Source: Octadecabacter sp. SW4
GTDB lineage: Bacteria; Pseudomonadota; Alphaproteobacteria; Rhodobacterales; Rhodobacteraceae
NCBI RefSeq assembly: GCF_008065155.1
Contig: NZ_CP042819.1
Location: 2,362,922 to 2,426,921 of the forward strand
Direction of reading: 5' to 3'
Length of the DNA: 64,000 bases
Shown here: positions 17,132 to 25,641 of the stretch, one piece after another
Numbering within the stretch: the stretch's first letter is position 1
Layout of the letters: each line of letters starts with the position of its first letter
Program-made: the position numbers and the translations under genes
Notes under the pieces: model-generated
Databases searched by the model: none
Told to the model about the DNA's origin: nothing
Seen by the model: only the letters and a program-made list of their open reading frames with translations

Positions 17132-17178
17132 TCATTTCCTCACGCCGTCCAGAAGCTCCAAAACGCGCGCGTAGTCTT
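17071..17178. repeat. Direct repeat, right copy (partner at 7487-7594)
   Basis: Covers the 3' end and downstream flank of the intact 95-aa secreted protein gene. See the left copy for the alignment. It marks the right boundary of the rearranged cargo segment. Confidence 0.85.
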
Positions 17179-17419
17179 CGGTGAAGTCCCTAACCTGCTC
17201 AAAAACCTCCCGTCGCTCCTGATCCAGGCAACGGAAGTACCGCTCGACATCGGTAAAAAACGTCTCCGCATCACGCTGCAACAGATCTGCATAGGCCTGC
17301 ACGTCATGTGCATTGGTCGGCATCCAGGGCGGCACAGGCGGCAGACAACTGCCCGCGATCGAGGCAGAACTCCAGCTCAGAACGATCATAACCGCCAATG
17401 TTTGTTTCAAAAGCGCCAT
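17132..17419 (-). CDS. Small secreted hypothetical protein beside T4SS genes
   Basis: 95 aa with a clear signal peptide (LAVMIVLSWSSASIAG). The mature part has two cysteines (SCLPPVPPWMP and YFRCLDQ) and is otherwise helical and charged (ERREVFEQVRDFTEDYARVL). Family unknown. A second, truncated copy of its 3' end exists at 7548. It is divergent from the virB operon, so could be an accessory periplasmic factor of the same element. Confidence 0.75.
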   Translation of the reverse strand: MALLKQTLAVMIVLSWSSASIAGSCLPPVPPWMPTNAHDVQAYADLLQRDAETFFTDVERYFRCLDQERREVFEQVRDFTEDYARVLELLDGVRK

Positions 17420-17555
17420 ATTATCTTGGCTCAGCCACTCCGTTGCAGTAAATTCGTTTCAACGCATGAATGGCGCAAAAACTCAAAATGCACCTATTGA
17501 TTGCATGATTATAATATTGTATCGGTTCGGTAGTCCATGAGGGACTGCCGGGCTC

Positions 17556-17909
17556 ATGCGAAATTCTGCAAGGCTCGGTCCTATGAATTTGATGCAAGAC
17601 GCCCCAAATGTTGTCAGTGAAGATGGGCTGCGCACGCTGCTTGCCGAGGATCATTCGGCGGATGTTGTGTGCCGGGTTACGCCCAAACGTACAGGTGCTC
17701 AGTGGTCCGGGGTTTGGACCGTGCATTGCGTCTCGCCAGATGGCGAGACGCGTCGCCTGCTCGTCACTGCGCGCAACAACATGGCAGCCCGAGAGTTCAA
17801 GACGATCAACGGCTTATCCAGCTTCCTTGCGGGCCTTGGTGTTTCGATCGTCTCGATCCCGATGCTTGAAGGCAAGATCGCCTCACACAAGCTGGACGAC
17901 GCGGGCTAA
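17556..17909 (+). CDS. Hypothetical protein heading the virB operon
   Basis: 117 aa from ATG 17556 (ATG 17583, MNLMQDAP, is an alternative with AAGG upstream). Contains VVCRVTPKRTGAQWSGVWTV and LLVTARNNMAAREFKTINGL, a likely alpha/beta domain with no signal peptide. I do not recognise it. Its end overlaps the proposed TTG start of the transglycosylase gene, implying co-transcription with virB genes. Confidence 0.68.
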   Translation: MRNSARLGPMNLMQDAPNVVSEDGLRTLLAEDHSADVVCRVTPKRTGAQWSGVWTVHCVSPDGETRRLLVTARNNMAAREFKTINGLSSFLAGLGVSIVSIPMLEGKIASHKLDDAG

Positions 17910-18552
17910 GCCACTTGCCGTCCTCGCAGCATTACTTGCTGCACCCGCCTATTCTGAAGGCTTCGTGCTTTCCATGCGGGCCGATGGCCAGCTGGAGACC
18001 AAAGCTCCCCAATCAGGTTTTGCTCAAAACTATGTCGACGGGATTGGTGCAAACCCACCAGAGCTGATCGTTTTTGCAGCGCCAGAGCCTGTAGATCCCC
18101 CTCCTGCACCCGCCCGCGCAGTTCCCCGACCTGAAATCCTCGCAGCTCTTGAAAGCACGGCGCATCGGTATGGCGGGCACCCGGCTTTGCGCCGCGCCGG
18201 TCTGTCGGTGACCGAGTGGCAGGCACTCTTCCAAGCCAATATCGAGATCGAAAGCGCCTATCGCTCGAATGCACGCAGTTCCGCAGGCGCGATTGGCCTC
18301 GGACAGCTGATGCCCGCGACGGCCGCGCAGCTTGGTGTTGATCCGCATGATTGGCAGGCCAATCTTGATGGCTCTGCCCGTTACCTTCTCATGATGCTGG
18401 CGCAGTTCGGCACGCCTGAGCTTGCGCTTGCCGCCTATAATGCAGGGCCGAACGCGGTCGCGCGCTATGGCGGCATCCCTCCCTACCGAGAAACCCAAAA
18501 TCACGTGCGCCGCGTCATAGCCGTGCGTGACCGACTGACTGGAGCCTCCTGA
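17866..18552 (+). CDS. virB1: VirB1-type lytic transglycosylase
   Basis: 228 aa from TTG 17866, chosen because it gives a complete signal peptide (KPLAVLAALLAAPAYS); no in-frame ATG lies before it. The SLT domain has catalytic Glu in NIEIESAYRSNARS, then GAIGLGQLMPATAAQLGV and AAYNAGPNAVARYGGIPPY. It opens the peptidoglycan for the secretion apparatus. Its stop overlaps the virB2 ATG by one base. Confidence 0.88.
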   Translation: MKARSPHTSWTTRAKPLAVLAALLAAPAYSEGFVLSMRADGQLETKAPQSGFAQNYVDGIGANPPELIVFAAPEPVDPPPAPARAVPRPEILAALESTAHRYGGHPALRRAGLSVTEWQALFQANIEIESAYRSNARSSAGAIGLGQLMPATAAQLGVDPHDWQANLDGSARYLLMMLAQFGTPELALAAYNAGPNAVARYGGIPPYRETQNHVRRVIAVRDRLTGAS

Positions 18553-18842
18553 TGCACACACAAATCCGCATAATCCTGTCGCTGGCTATGGCCAGTTTGA
18601 TGTTAGCCAACCCCGCCTTTGCACAGAGCATCGACCTCTCGCCGGTGCAGAACCTGCTGCAAGGCATCGTCGACACAATCACCGGTCCCTTGGGCATTGT
18701 GATTGGCACTTTGGCCCTCATCGGTGTGTTCCTATCCTGGCTCTTTGGCATTCTGGATTTCCGCCAAGCCCTCTGGGTTCTGGTCGCCATTGCAGGGATC
18801 GCAGCTGCACCGACCATCGTGACCGCCATCTGGGGCGCATAA
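18552..18842 (+). CDS. virB2: VirB2 pilin
   Basis: 96 aa: signal peptide ending NPAFAQ, then two hydrophobic helices (GPLGIVIGTLALIGVFLSWL and ALWVLVAIAGIAAAPTIVTA) separated by a short charged loop, the typical prepilin layout of VirB2/TrbC. Forms the conjugative pilus. Translationally coupled to virB1. Confidence 0.9.
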   Translation: MHTQIRIILSLAMASLMLANPAFAQSIDLSPVQNLLQGIVDTITGPLGIVIGTLALIGVFLSWLFGILDFRQALWVLVAIAGIAAAPTIVTAIWGA

Positions 18843-18849
18843 ATTCGGC

Positions 18850-19128
18850 ATGGCAACGCAAACCCGCCTCTTCCTGGGTCTGATCCGGCCGCCAAAGCTC
18901 ATCGGCTTGCCGATCATGTATGCCATGGTTTGGCTGTTCGGGTTTGTGTTGCTTTTTCTCTGGGTTCAGAGCTGGCCGGTGATCATCATTGCCGCACTGG
19001 CCTATCCTGTGCTGTGGAAAGCCGCTGACTGGGACCCGGCCTTTCTTGAGGTGATGGTCACCGCGCTGCAGGAAACGCCCCCGACGCCAAATCGCAAGAT
19101 CCATTCGGGGGACAGCTATGCTGCGTGA
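18850..19128 (+). CDS. virB3: VirB3 inner-membrane protein
   Basis: 92 aa: N-terminal LFLGLIRPPKLIGLPIMYA, two adjacent membrane helices and a short tail (HSGDSYAA), matching VirB3/TrbD. Overlaps virB4 by 11 nt. VirB3 works with VirB4 in pilus assembly. Confidence 0.88.
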   Translation: MATQTRLFLGLIRPPKLIGLPIMYAMVWLFGFVLLFLWVQSWPVIIIAALAYPVLWKAADWDPAFLEVMVTALQETPPTPNRKIHSGDSYAA

Positions 19129-21484
19129 TTCTTCCGATGATATTGCCATATTGCCAGACTGGGCGCGCAAAGAGCGTCCAATGGCCAGCATGCTGCCCTA
19201 TGTCAGCCTCGTGAATGACGTGACAATCCGCACGCGCGGCAATGCTTTGTTCCAGTGTATCCGCCTTGATGGCGTCAACAGCATGACCAGCGATGACGCT
19301 CATCTGGAAAAGATCCGCGCGCTCTTCGCTGCGATCATCGCGCAGATCGGGCCGGAGTACAGTTTCTACGTCCACAAGGTTTCAAAAGCGATCGGGACCG
19401 CCTTACCACCGGTTCCCAATGAGGGGTTTGCCCAAGCCCTGGACAGCCGTTGGCAAATGGCAATGGCGCGTGCAGGTCTGCGGGACAAGACTCTCACGCT
19501 CACTGTACTGAAACGTCCGCGCCTCGGCGCGCGGCTGCGCCTGAAACGTTCAGACTCCATCGCACAGATGAAAGACCAGACAGCCAAGCAACTGCGCAAG
19601 CTCGACGAGGTCGTCGGGTTTCTGCTCTCGTCCTTTTCTGAGATGAGCCCGCGCCTGCTCGGCGCTGAATGCGGCGAGCTACTCGGGTTCCTTGGCGCGC
19701 TCAATATCGGCCAAGAGCGACCGCTCTTCGCAAAATCCCGCTTTGGCGTCATTGCCGAAGATGTAGCCAACACCCGCGTCACGTTTCAGGGGCGAGGCTT
19801 CACGCTCGTCGATGGGACGGCGGGCAAGCGGTTTGGCACCAGTTTTGCGATCAAGACTTACCCAGCCAAAACCAGCTGCACCATGTTCGATGAACTGAAC
19901 CTGCCTGTCGACATGGTGGTCACACATTCCTTCACGCCCATCAACAGCAACATCATGGCCAGCCGGATCAAGCGCCAACAGCGTCTGATGAAGGCCAGTG
20001 ATGATGGTGCGATTTCCCTTGCTGAAGAACTGGTAGACGCGCTGGACGATCTTGAATCCAAGCGCCTCAGCTTTGGCGATCATCACATGACGGTGGCGGT
20101 TTTCGCCGAGACCGAGGAAAAGCTGGAAGCAATCGCCGCCGAGGTGCGCAACATCGCGGCCAGTGAAGGCGTCAATCTGGTGAATGAGAGCTTTGCGGCT
20201 CGGACCCATTATTTCGCGCAGCATCCGGGCAATGGGCAGATGCGCAGCCGTAAGGCCGCCATCACCAATACGAACTTTGCCGACCTCGCAGCGCTGCATC
20301 GCGGTCAAATGGGCAAACCCGGACACAAAGTGCCTTGGGGCAAGCCGATCACTCTCTTCCCGACGCCGGAGCGTTCGGGCTTCCTGTTCAACTACCATGA
20401 GACGGGACAGCCAGACAAAGAGCCTACCGGCGGACACACCTTGATCCTCGGCCGTCCTGGCTCTGGCAAGTCGGTGTTGTCGGCCTTCCTCATGACCCAA
20501 GCCCGGCGCTGCGACGCGCGCGTCTTTGTCTTCGACTATCGCGCTGGCATGGAAATGGCGGTGCGGGCCAATGGTGGGCGCTACAGCGCAATCAAGGCGG
20601 GTGAAGCCACCGGTCTCAACCCCCTGCGCACGGAAATCGACGGGCGCGGGCAAGCCTGGCTCTCCGATTGGTTGGCCACGCTGCTGCATCGCACCGACAA
20701 ACCCCTGAGCCCTGTTCAGATCAACCGCATTCAGGAGGTGGTGCGCCAGAACGCTGGAGCGAGCGATGCCGCCCTTCGCAACTGGCAGGATTTGGCCTCG
20801 CTCTTTGTGGCGGGGGCAGATGAAGGGGATCTGTTCGAACGGATTCAGGAATGGACCGCTGATGGCCGCTACGGTTGGATTTTCGGGCAAAGCTCTGAGG
20901 ATACCTTCTCGCTCGATGGTGATGTCGTCGGGTTCGACCTGACCGGCATTCTCGACAGCGAAAGCGAGAAAGAGCGCATGGCGGTCCTCTCCTACCTGTT
21001 TCGGAGGGTGGAGCGCGTGATCGAGGATCGCAAACCGACATTGATCATCATCGATGAAGCCTGGAAAGCGCTCGACAACCCGTATTTTGCCGACCGGCTG
21101 AGCAACTGGCTGGTCACGGCGCGCAAACAGAATGCCGTCGTTGTGATGATGACCCAATACGCAAGCCAGCTTGAAAAGACCCGCACCGGCAAGACGATTG
21201 TCGAGGCTGTGCCGACGCAGCTCTTGCTTCCCAACATCCGCGCCTCGGCCAGCGATTACACCATGCTGGGACTTTCTGAGAAAGAGCTCAGCGTATTGCT
21301 CGGCACCGGCAGCAACTCCCGTCTTGCACTGGTGCGCGATGATCAAGGCTCGGTGGTAATTGACGCTGATCTCAGCGCCCTTGGGCCCTACCTCACGATC
21401 CTTGGCGGCATGGAAAAAGGCGAAGCGCTGGTCGGCGCAGATTACCGCCAGAATCCAGAATTTTGGAGACAAATTGATGCGTAG
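19118..21484 (+). CDS. virB4: VirB4 T4SS ATPase
   Basis: 788 aa, full length. The N-terminal CagE/TrbE/VirB domain runs to about residue 400. The C-terminal ATPase has Walker A GRPGSGKSV near 443-451 and Walker B LIIIDEAWKAL near 642-652, with motif DYRAGMEMAVRANGGRY between. Energises pilus biogenesis and transfer at the inner membrane. It is intact, unlike virB10 at the far end of the operon. The start overlaps virB3 and the end overlaps the lipoprotein gene. Confidence 0.95.
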   Translation: MLRDSSDDIAILPDWARKERPMASMLPYVSLVNDVTIRTRGNALFQCIRLDGVNSMTSDDAHLEKIRALFAAIIAQIGPEYSFYVHKVSKAIGTALPPVPNEGFAQALDSRWQMAMARAGLRDKTLTLTVLKRPRLGARLRLKRSDSIAQMKDQTAKQLRKLDEVVGFLLSSFSEMSPRLLGAECGELLGFLGALNIGQERPLFAKSRFGVIAEDVANTRVTFQGRGFTLVDGTAGKRFGTSFAIKTYPAKTSCTMFDELNLPVDMVVTHSFTPINSNIMASRIKRQQRLMKASDDGAISLAEELVDALDDLESKRLSFGDHHMTVAVFAETEEKLEAIAAEVRNIAASEGVNLVNESFAARTHYFAQHPGNGQMRSRKAAITNTNFADLAALHRGQMGKPGHKVPWGKPITLFPTPERSGFLFNYHETGQPDKEPTGGHTLILGRPGSGKSVLSAFLMTQARRCDARVFVFDYRAGMEMAVRANGGRYSAIKAGEATGLNPLRTEIDGRGQAWLSDWLATLLHRTDKPLSPVQINRIQEVVRQNAGASDAALRNWQDLASLFVAGADEGDLFERIQEWTADGRYGWIFGQSSEDTFSLDGDVVGFDLTGILDSESEKERMAVLSYLFRRVERVIEDRKPTLIIIDEAWKALDNPYFADRLSNWLVTARKQNAVVVMMTQYASQLEKTRTGKTIVEAVPTQLLLPNIRASASDYTMLGLSEKELSVLLGTGSNSRLALVRDDQGSVVIDADLSALGPYLTILGGMEKGEALVGADYRQNPEFWRQIDA

Positions 21485-21635
21485 ACTTTGCGTGCTGACC
21501 CTCACCCTTTTGACCCTGACAGCCTGCGCGGAATACCGGCCGTCCGAAGCTGAATGCTTCAACTCTTTTGCCGAAGTCAGCCGCAGCAATTGCAATTTCG
21601 AGCTGCTCGGGCCGATTGGTTCGCTGCATGAATAG
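21477..21635 (+). CDS. Small lipoprotein in virB operon (VirB7-like position)
   Basis: 52 aa, ATG 21477 inside the end of virB4. Lipobox LTLTAC followed by AEYRPSEAECFNSF; two more cysteines (AECF, SNCNF). Small Cys-bearing lipoproteins in this position act like VirB7 or as exclusion factors in other systems; which applies here is not clear. It overlaps the following transglycosylase gene by 8 nt. Confidence 0.78.
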   Translation: MRRLCVLTLTLLTLTACAEYRPSEAECFNSFAEVSRSNCNFELLGPIGSLHE

Positions 21636-22776
21636 CCTCCGCCCGCATATCCTTGCGGGTCTGGTGTGGCTCAACGCGCCATTGGCCCATGCCCAAGGCG
21701 TGCCGACCTTTGATGCGGGCATGTTCCTGCAGCGCGAGCGCGTGTTGCAGCAGGGCGAGCAGGATCTGGCGCTGCAACGGGACCGGCTGTCCAAAGAAGA
21801 AGAGCTTGAAGAGCTCGAACAAGAACAATTCCAAGCGCTGGAAGACATTCTCGATGCCGCGACGCTTGCCAGCGGGAACTCAGGCGCACTGGTCGCGAGC
21901 CTGGAAGCTGGTTCATCGCCTGAAAGCGCCGCAGACACGCTCTATGGTTCGGTCGACCCAAACCCAGGCGCAGCCCAGATGTTTGGCGATGCCTCTGGCT
22001 CGATCGAAGAGCTGATCATTCGTGCTTCTCAGGAAACGCACAATATGTCCGGCGTGCGCGCGGCGGGCCTATCGCCCAAGCAATGGCGTTGTCTGTTGCA
22101 GGCGCTGATCTGGCAAGAAAGCCGCTTTGCCATTGGCGCGCGCTCCCCTGTTGGTGCATTCGGCCTGACCCAGATCATGCCGGGCACAGCACAGGATCTC
22201 GGAATTTACCCAGCCTACTACGAAAACCCCTACATCCAGGTCACCGGCGGCGCGCGCTATCTGGCGCAGATGCTGGCCATGTTTGACGGCAACATCATTC
22301 ATGGGCTCGCGGCTTACAATGCTGGTCCGGGTAATGTGCAGCGCTACAGCGGCGTGCCGCCATTTGCCGAAACCCAACACTACGTTCAGGTGATCTCCGA
22401 GCGCTACAATCTCTACCTTGCACGCGTCGGCGGTGTTGATGCACTCGGCACGATTGATCCGGTTCTGCTCGCCAACTCCACGATGAGCCTGACCTCTTTC
22501 GGCGCAGGGGTCTACGGCGATTACTCCTTGGTGTCGGTGCAAGCGGCCGCGCTCCGGGTGCAGGACATCATCACCCGCATTGGTGAGATAGATGACATTC
22601 ACGCGGCCATGTCGCTCAACACCTACGCGCGGGCTGAACTCGCTCGCCTGATCGCGATCCGCACGCGCCTCAAGGCCGCCCATACCCGCCCGCTTAGCGC
22701 GGCAGAGCTGGCCATGGCGGCCGCGCAGGCCCGCGAACAAGACTTCATGCAATTCGATCTGGAGGCCCTCCGATGA
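21628..22776 (+). CDS. Second lytic transglycosylase of the T4SS cluster
   Basis: 382 aa from ATG 21628. Signal peptide ending APLAHAQ, a Glu-rich coiled coil (about residues 35-75, EEELEELEQEQ), then an SLT domain with Glu in LIWQESRFAIGARSPVG, FGLTQIMPGTAQDLG and AAYNAGPGNVQRYSGVPPF, and a helical C-terminal extension. A second transglycosylase in one virB operon is unusual; the coiled coil suggests tethering to the secretion channel. The stop overlaps virB5 (ATGA). Confidence 0.88.
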   Translation: MNSLRPHILAGLVWLNAPLAHAQGVPTFDAGMFLQRERVLQQGEQDLALQRDRLSKEEELEELEQEQFQALEDILDAATLASGNSGALVASLEAGSSPESAADTLYGSVDPNPGAAQMFGDASGSIEELIIRASQETHNMSGVRAAGLSPKQWRCLLQALIWQESRFAIGARSPVGAFGLTQIMPGTAQDLGIYPAYYENPYIQVTGGARYLAQMLAMFDGNIIHGLAAYNAGPGNVQRYSGVPPFAETQHYVQVISERYNLYLARVGGVDALGTIDPVLLANSTMSLTSFGAGVYGDYSLVSVQAAALRVQDIITRIGEIDDIHAAMSLNTYARAELARLIAIRTRLKAAHTRPLSAAELAMAAAQAREQDFMQFDLEALR

Positions 22777-23552
22777 TCCGTTTTCTTTCCACCGTAGCCA
22801 CTTGCGCGTTGCTAGTTGCCTCACCCCTGTCTGCCCAAGGTGTCCCCACGGTCGACACGCGCAACATCGCACAGGAAATTCGCCAGCTGCAGCAGATGTT
22901 GGAGGATTTTGGGATCCAGACCGACCAGCTCGACACGCTTCTCGAACAACTCGACCTGGTGCAGCAGCAACTCGACACGCTCAACGAGACTTACGCCGCC
23001 CTGACCGGAGCGACGGATATCATCGAAATGGCAATGGGTGGCGATCTCGACGGGCTTCTCGATCAGGAATTCGGCGATCTCCTTGGCACCATCCGGCAAA
23101 TCCAAAGCGGCGATTTCAGCGGTCTCATCGGCAACGCGGCCCCTCAAATGGAAGGCCGCATGACGCAAGCCCTAGAAGATGCAGGCTTCGATCAAGACAG
23201 CCTGTCTGACATGGCCAGCAGCGGCAATCCGGGGGCTGAGCGAATTGCCAGCCAGGCGGGCACAGGGGCCGTTATGTCAGCGGCGGCCGAGAACAGCTAT
23301 GACGAGGCCGCGCAATCTCTTGAGCGGGTCCAGCAGCTGGTTTCCCTGATCCCTAACATGGAAACGCTCAAGGAAGCGGTCGATCACAACACCCGCGTCA
23401 CCGCCGAGCTTGCGATCGCCATGACGCGCATGTGGGAGTTGGAAGCCATCCAGACCGTGGGGGCGGGTCAATCCGGCGTTGCCGATGCCGCCACGCTGGC
23501 TGAAGAGCGCCGCTACATGGACTTTACCCTGCCAGACCTGCGTGCGGACTGA
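22773..23552 (+). CDS. virB5: VirB5-like T4SS protein
   Basis: 259 aa with signal peptide (CALLVASPLSAQ) and a long heptad-rich region (IRQLQQMLEDFGIQTDQLD, LLEQLDLVQQQLDTLN), no membrane helix after the signal. Matches VirB5/TrbJ minor pilins. virB6 would normally follow, but virB8 begins 5 bp later, so virB6 is missing from this operon. Confidence 0.8.
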   Translation: MIRFLSTVATCALLVASPLSAQGVPTVDTRNIAQEIRQLQQMLEDFGIQTDQLDTLLEQLDLVQQQLDTLNETYAALTGATDIIEMAMGGDLDGLLDQEFGDLLGTIRQIQSGDFSGLIGNAAPQMEGRMTQALEDAGFDQDSLSDMASSGNPGAERIASQAGTGAVMSAAAENSYDEAAQSLERVQQLVSLIPNMETLKEAVDHNTRVTAELAIAMTRMWELEAIQTVGAGQSGVADAATLAEERRYMDFTLPDLRAD

Positions 23553-23556
23553 CCCC

Positions 23557-24207
23557 ATGAGTAGCGAGGCAGAAATCATCGAAGAAGAGCTCGTCTACGG
23601 CGCACGACGACGGGAGCTCATGTGGCAGAAATTAGGGCTGACAGGCATGGCGTTTGGCATGGCAGGTTGTCTCGCCGCTGCTCTTGTCGCTCTGTTCGAC
23701 GTGGACCCGCCGCCCATGATCGTGCCCTTTGATAGCGAAACCGGCATGGCCCTCCCCAATGCCATGGTTGAAGCGGTCTCACTCACGGAACGCCCCGCTA
23801 TCATCGAGGCACAGGTCTACCGCTATGTCATTGATCGAGAGACATACAATCAGCTCGACAATGATGTGCGCGTGCGGCGGGTCCTGGATCAGTCGGACAG
23901 CGCAGCCGCCGCCGGGCTGCGCGCGCTTTGGACCAGCGGCCACGAAGCCTATCCGCCCGACAGCTACGGCACAGATGCCCGACTTGAAGTCGAGGTTCTG
24001 TCGATCACCCATATCAGCGCCAATCGCGCCCAGGTGCGCCTTCGCAAGCGGCTCACCTCACCGCGAGGCAGTCAAAACGGGCTCTTCACCGCAACGCTGA
24101 TGTTTGAGTTTCGGCCCGAGAATAGCCGGTCGATCGACGATGTCTGGCAGAACCCTTTCGGCTTCACCGTCACCGAATACGCGATCCGCTCGGATCGTCT
24201 GGAGTAA
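23557..24207 (+). CDS. virB8: VirB8 T4SS protein
   Basis: 216 aa: short cytoplasmic N-terminus, one membrane helix (GMAFGMAGCLAAALVALF), then a periplasmic NTF2-like domain with YVIDRETYNQLDNDVRVRRV and RAQVRLRKRLTSPRG, as in VirB8/TrbF. Bitopic inner-membrane scaffold. Start at ATG 23557, 4 nt after the virB5 stop. Confidence 0.9.
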   Translation: MSSEAEIIEEELVYGARRRELMWQKLGLTGMAFGMAGCLAAALVALFDVDPPPMIVPFDSETGMALPNAMVEAVSLTERPAIIEAQVYRYVIDRETYNQLDNDVRVRRVLDQSDSAAAAGLRALWTSGHEAYPPDSYGTDARLEVEVLSITHISANRAQVRLRKRLTSPRGSQNGLFTATLMFEFRPENSRSIDDVWQNPFGFTVTEYAIRSDRLE

Positions 24208-24210
24208 CCC

Positions 24211-24906
24211 ATGCGCCGCCTTTTCCTGATCCTCGCTTTCCTCGTACCGCTTGCTGGCACAGCCAACGCCGAAACCCAGCCGCGCCAAGGCCCCTATGAT
24301 GCCCGTGTCCGGCTGGCCACCTATCAGGACGGGCAGGTCTACCGCATCCGCACCAGCCTGACCCACGTGACCAGCATCGAGTTTGGCCAAGGCGAGACCA
24401 TCCGCTCGATCATCGCAGGCGACACTGAAGGGTTCCTTTTGGACGGCGTGCCCGGTGGCCAGGCTTTTGCAATCAAGCCCGTCACACGCGGCGCTCATAC
24501 AAACATCACCGTCTATACCAATCGGCGCAGCTATTATTTCAATGTCACCGAGGCAAGCTCGCCGACCTTCTACGTCATCCGTTTCACCTATCCCGAGTCC
24601 GCTCCCCAGCAATCGCGTGTGGCTGCAAGCCAACCTGCAAACCACGCCTATGGCGTCAGCGCGCGATCCGAGATCACCCCACGCGAAATTTGGGACGACG
24701 GCACCTTCACCTATTTCCGCTTTGCCGCGAACGCGCCTTTGCCCGCGATCTTTCGATGGTCCGGCGGTAATGAGCGCAGTGTCAATGCTCTGGCCCGGCC
24801 AGATGGCGTGATCCGCGTCTCAGGTGTCAGCGCTCGATGGGTGCTCAGGCTCGGTGAGGACGAGATTTGCGTGCAAGAGATGAGCGAGGCAAACCACGAT
24901 GAGTGA
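24211..24906 (+). CDS. virB9: VirB9 T4SS outer-membrane core protein
   Basis: 231 aa with signal peptide (LAFLVPLAGTANA). N-terminal beta domain (DARVRLATYQDGQVYRIRT, AHTNITVYTNRRSYYFNV) and the conserved C-terminal WDDGTFTYFRF motif that contacts VirB10/VirB7. Overlaps virB10 by 8 nt. Confidence 0.93.
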   Translation: MRRLFLILAFLVPLAGTANAETQPRQGPYDARVRLATYQDGQVYRIRTSLTHVTSIEFGQGETIRSIIAGDTEGFLLDGVPGGQAFAIKPVTRGAHTNITVYTNRRSYYFNVTEASSPTFYVIRFTYPESAPQQSRVAASQPANHAYGVSARSEITPREIWDDGTFTYFRFAANAPLPAIFRWSGGNERSVNALARPDGVIRVSGVSARWVLRLGEDEICVQEMSEANHDE

Positions 24907-25585
24907 AACGACTGAGCTTAAGAAACGCCTCGAAGCGCTTGAAGGAAAACCACAAAACCCAAAGGCACGTCCGTCCGCTCTCACTATTTCCCTCGGCATT
25001 GCGACAATCGCTGCCCTTGGAAGTCTATTGCTGTTGTTCTCTGGCGGCTCTGAACCCGAAAGCTTGGAAACCGCCGCCCCAGATGAGTTCCAAGCGGCGG
25101 GACCGGGCTTTGGTGCGCTCGAGCCCACGCCTGCAACGATTGACACAACCCCACCGCCGGAGCCAGAACCAGACAGCGAGACAGAAGAGCTGCGCGCGCA
25201 AATGGACGCCATGCGCACCGAGCTCGAAGCCCTGCGCAACGCGCCAGCACCTGAGGCTCCGGCCGTCGATACAGAAGCATTGGATACCTTGGGCGCAGAG
25301 ATCGATGCTCTGCGCAGCGAAGCCGCTGCGACGCAAGCCGCTTTGCGCGAAGAGTTGGAAGAACGCGCACGGCAAATCCAGCGCCTGCAAAATGATCTAG
25401 AGCTTGCACGCCTAGAAGCCCCGCGCTCGCCAGCACCAACCGGACCCACGGCCGAAGAACTGCGCCTTCAGGAGCTCGAGCGGCGGCGGCAAGCCGAACT
25501 TGAGGAGCTGCAAGCCCGTATCGCCAGCCCGATCATCGCCTTTGGCGGCACCGGAGGCGGCAACAATGTGTCCGTCGTCATATAA
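24899..25585 (+). pseudogene. virB10: VirB10, truncated by IS-C
   Basis: Codes for the cytoplasmic tail, the membrane helix (ISLGIATIAALGSLLLLF), the Pro-rich linker and a coiled coil, but ends after about 228 residues at a stop just 3 nt before the IS. The beta-barrel TrbI domain that forms the outer-membrane pore (about 200 residues in full-length homologs) is gone. The channel cannot be completed from this locus. IIAFGGTGGGNN marks the linker where homologs continue into the barrel. Confidence 0.9.
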
Positions 25586-25641
25586 AATGGGACATCAGAG
25601 CGGCTTGAGCATTGGAGGCTCTGGCTCGTTTGTGTGATTGA

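Noticed and set aside
19679..21595. 638-codon open frame antisense to virB4
   Set aside because: virB4 on the other strand has clear Walker motifs; the antisense frame is a by-product of GC-rich codon bias with no domain or ribosome site.
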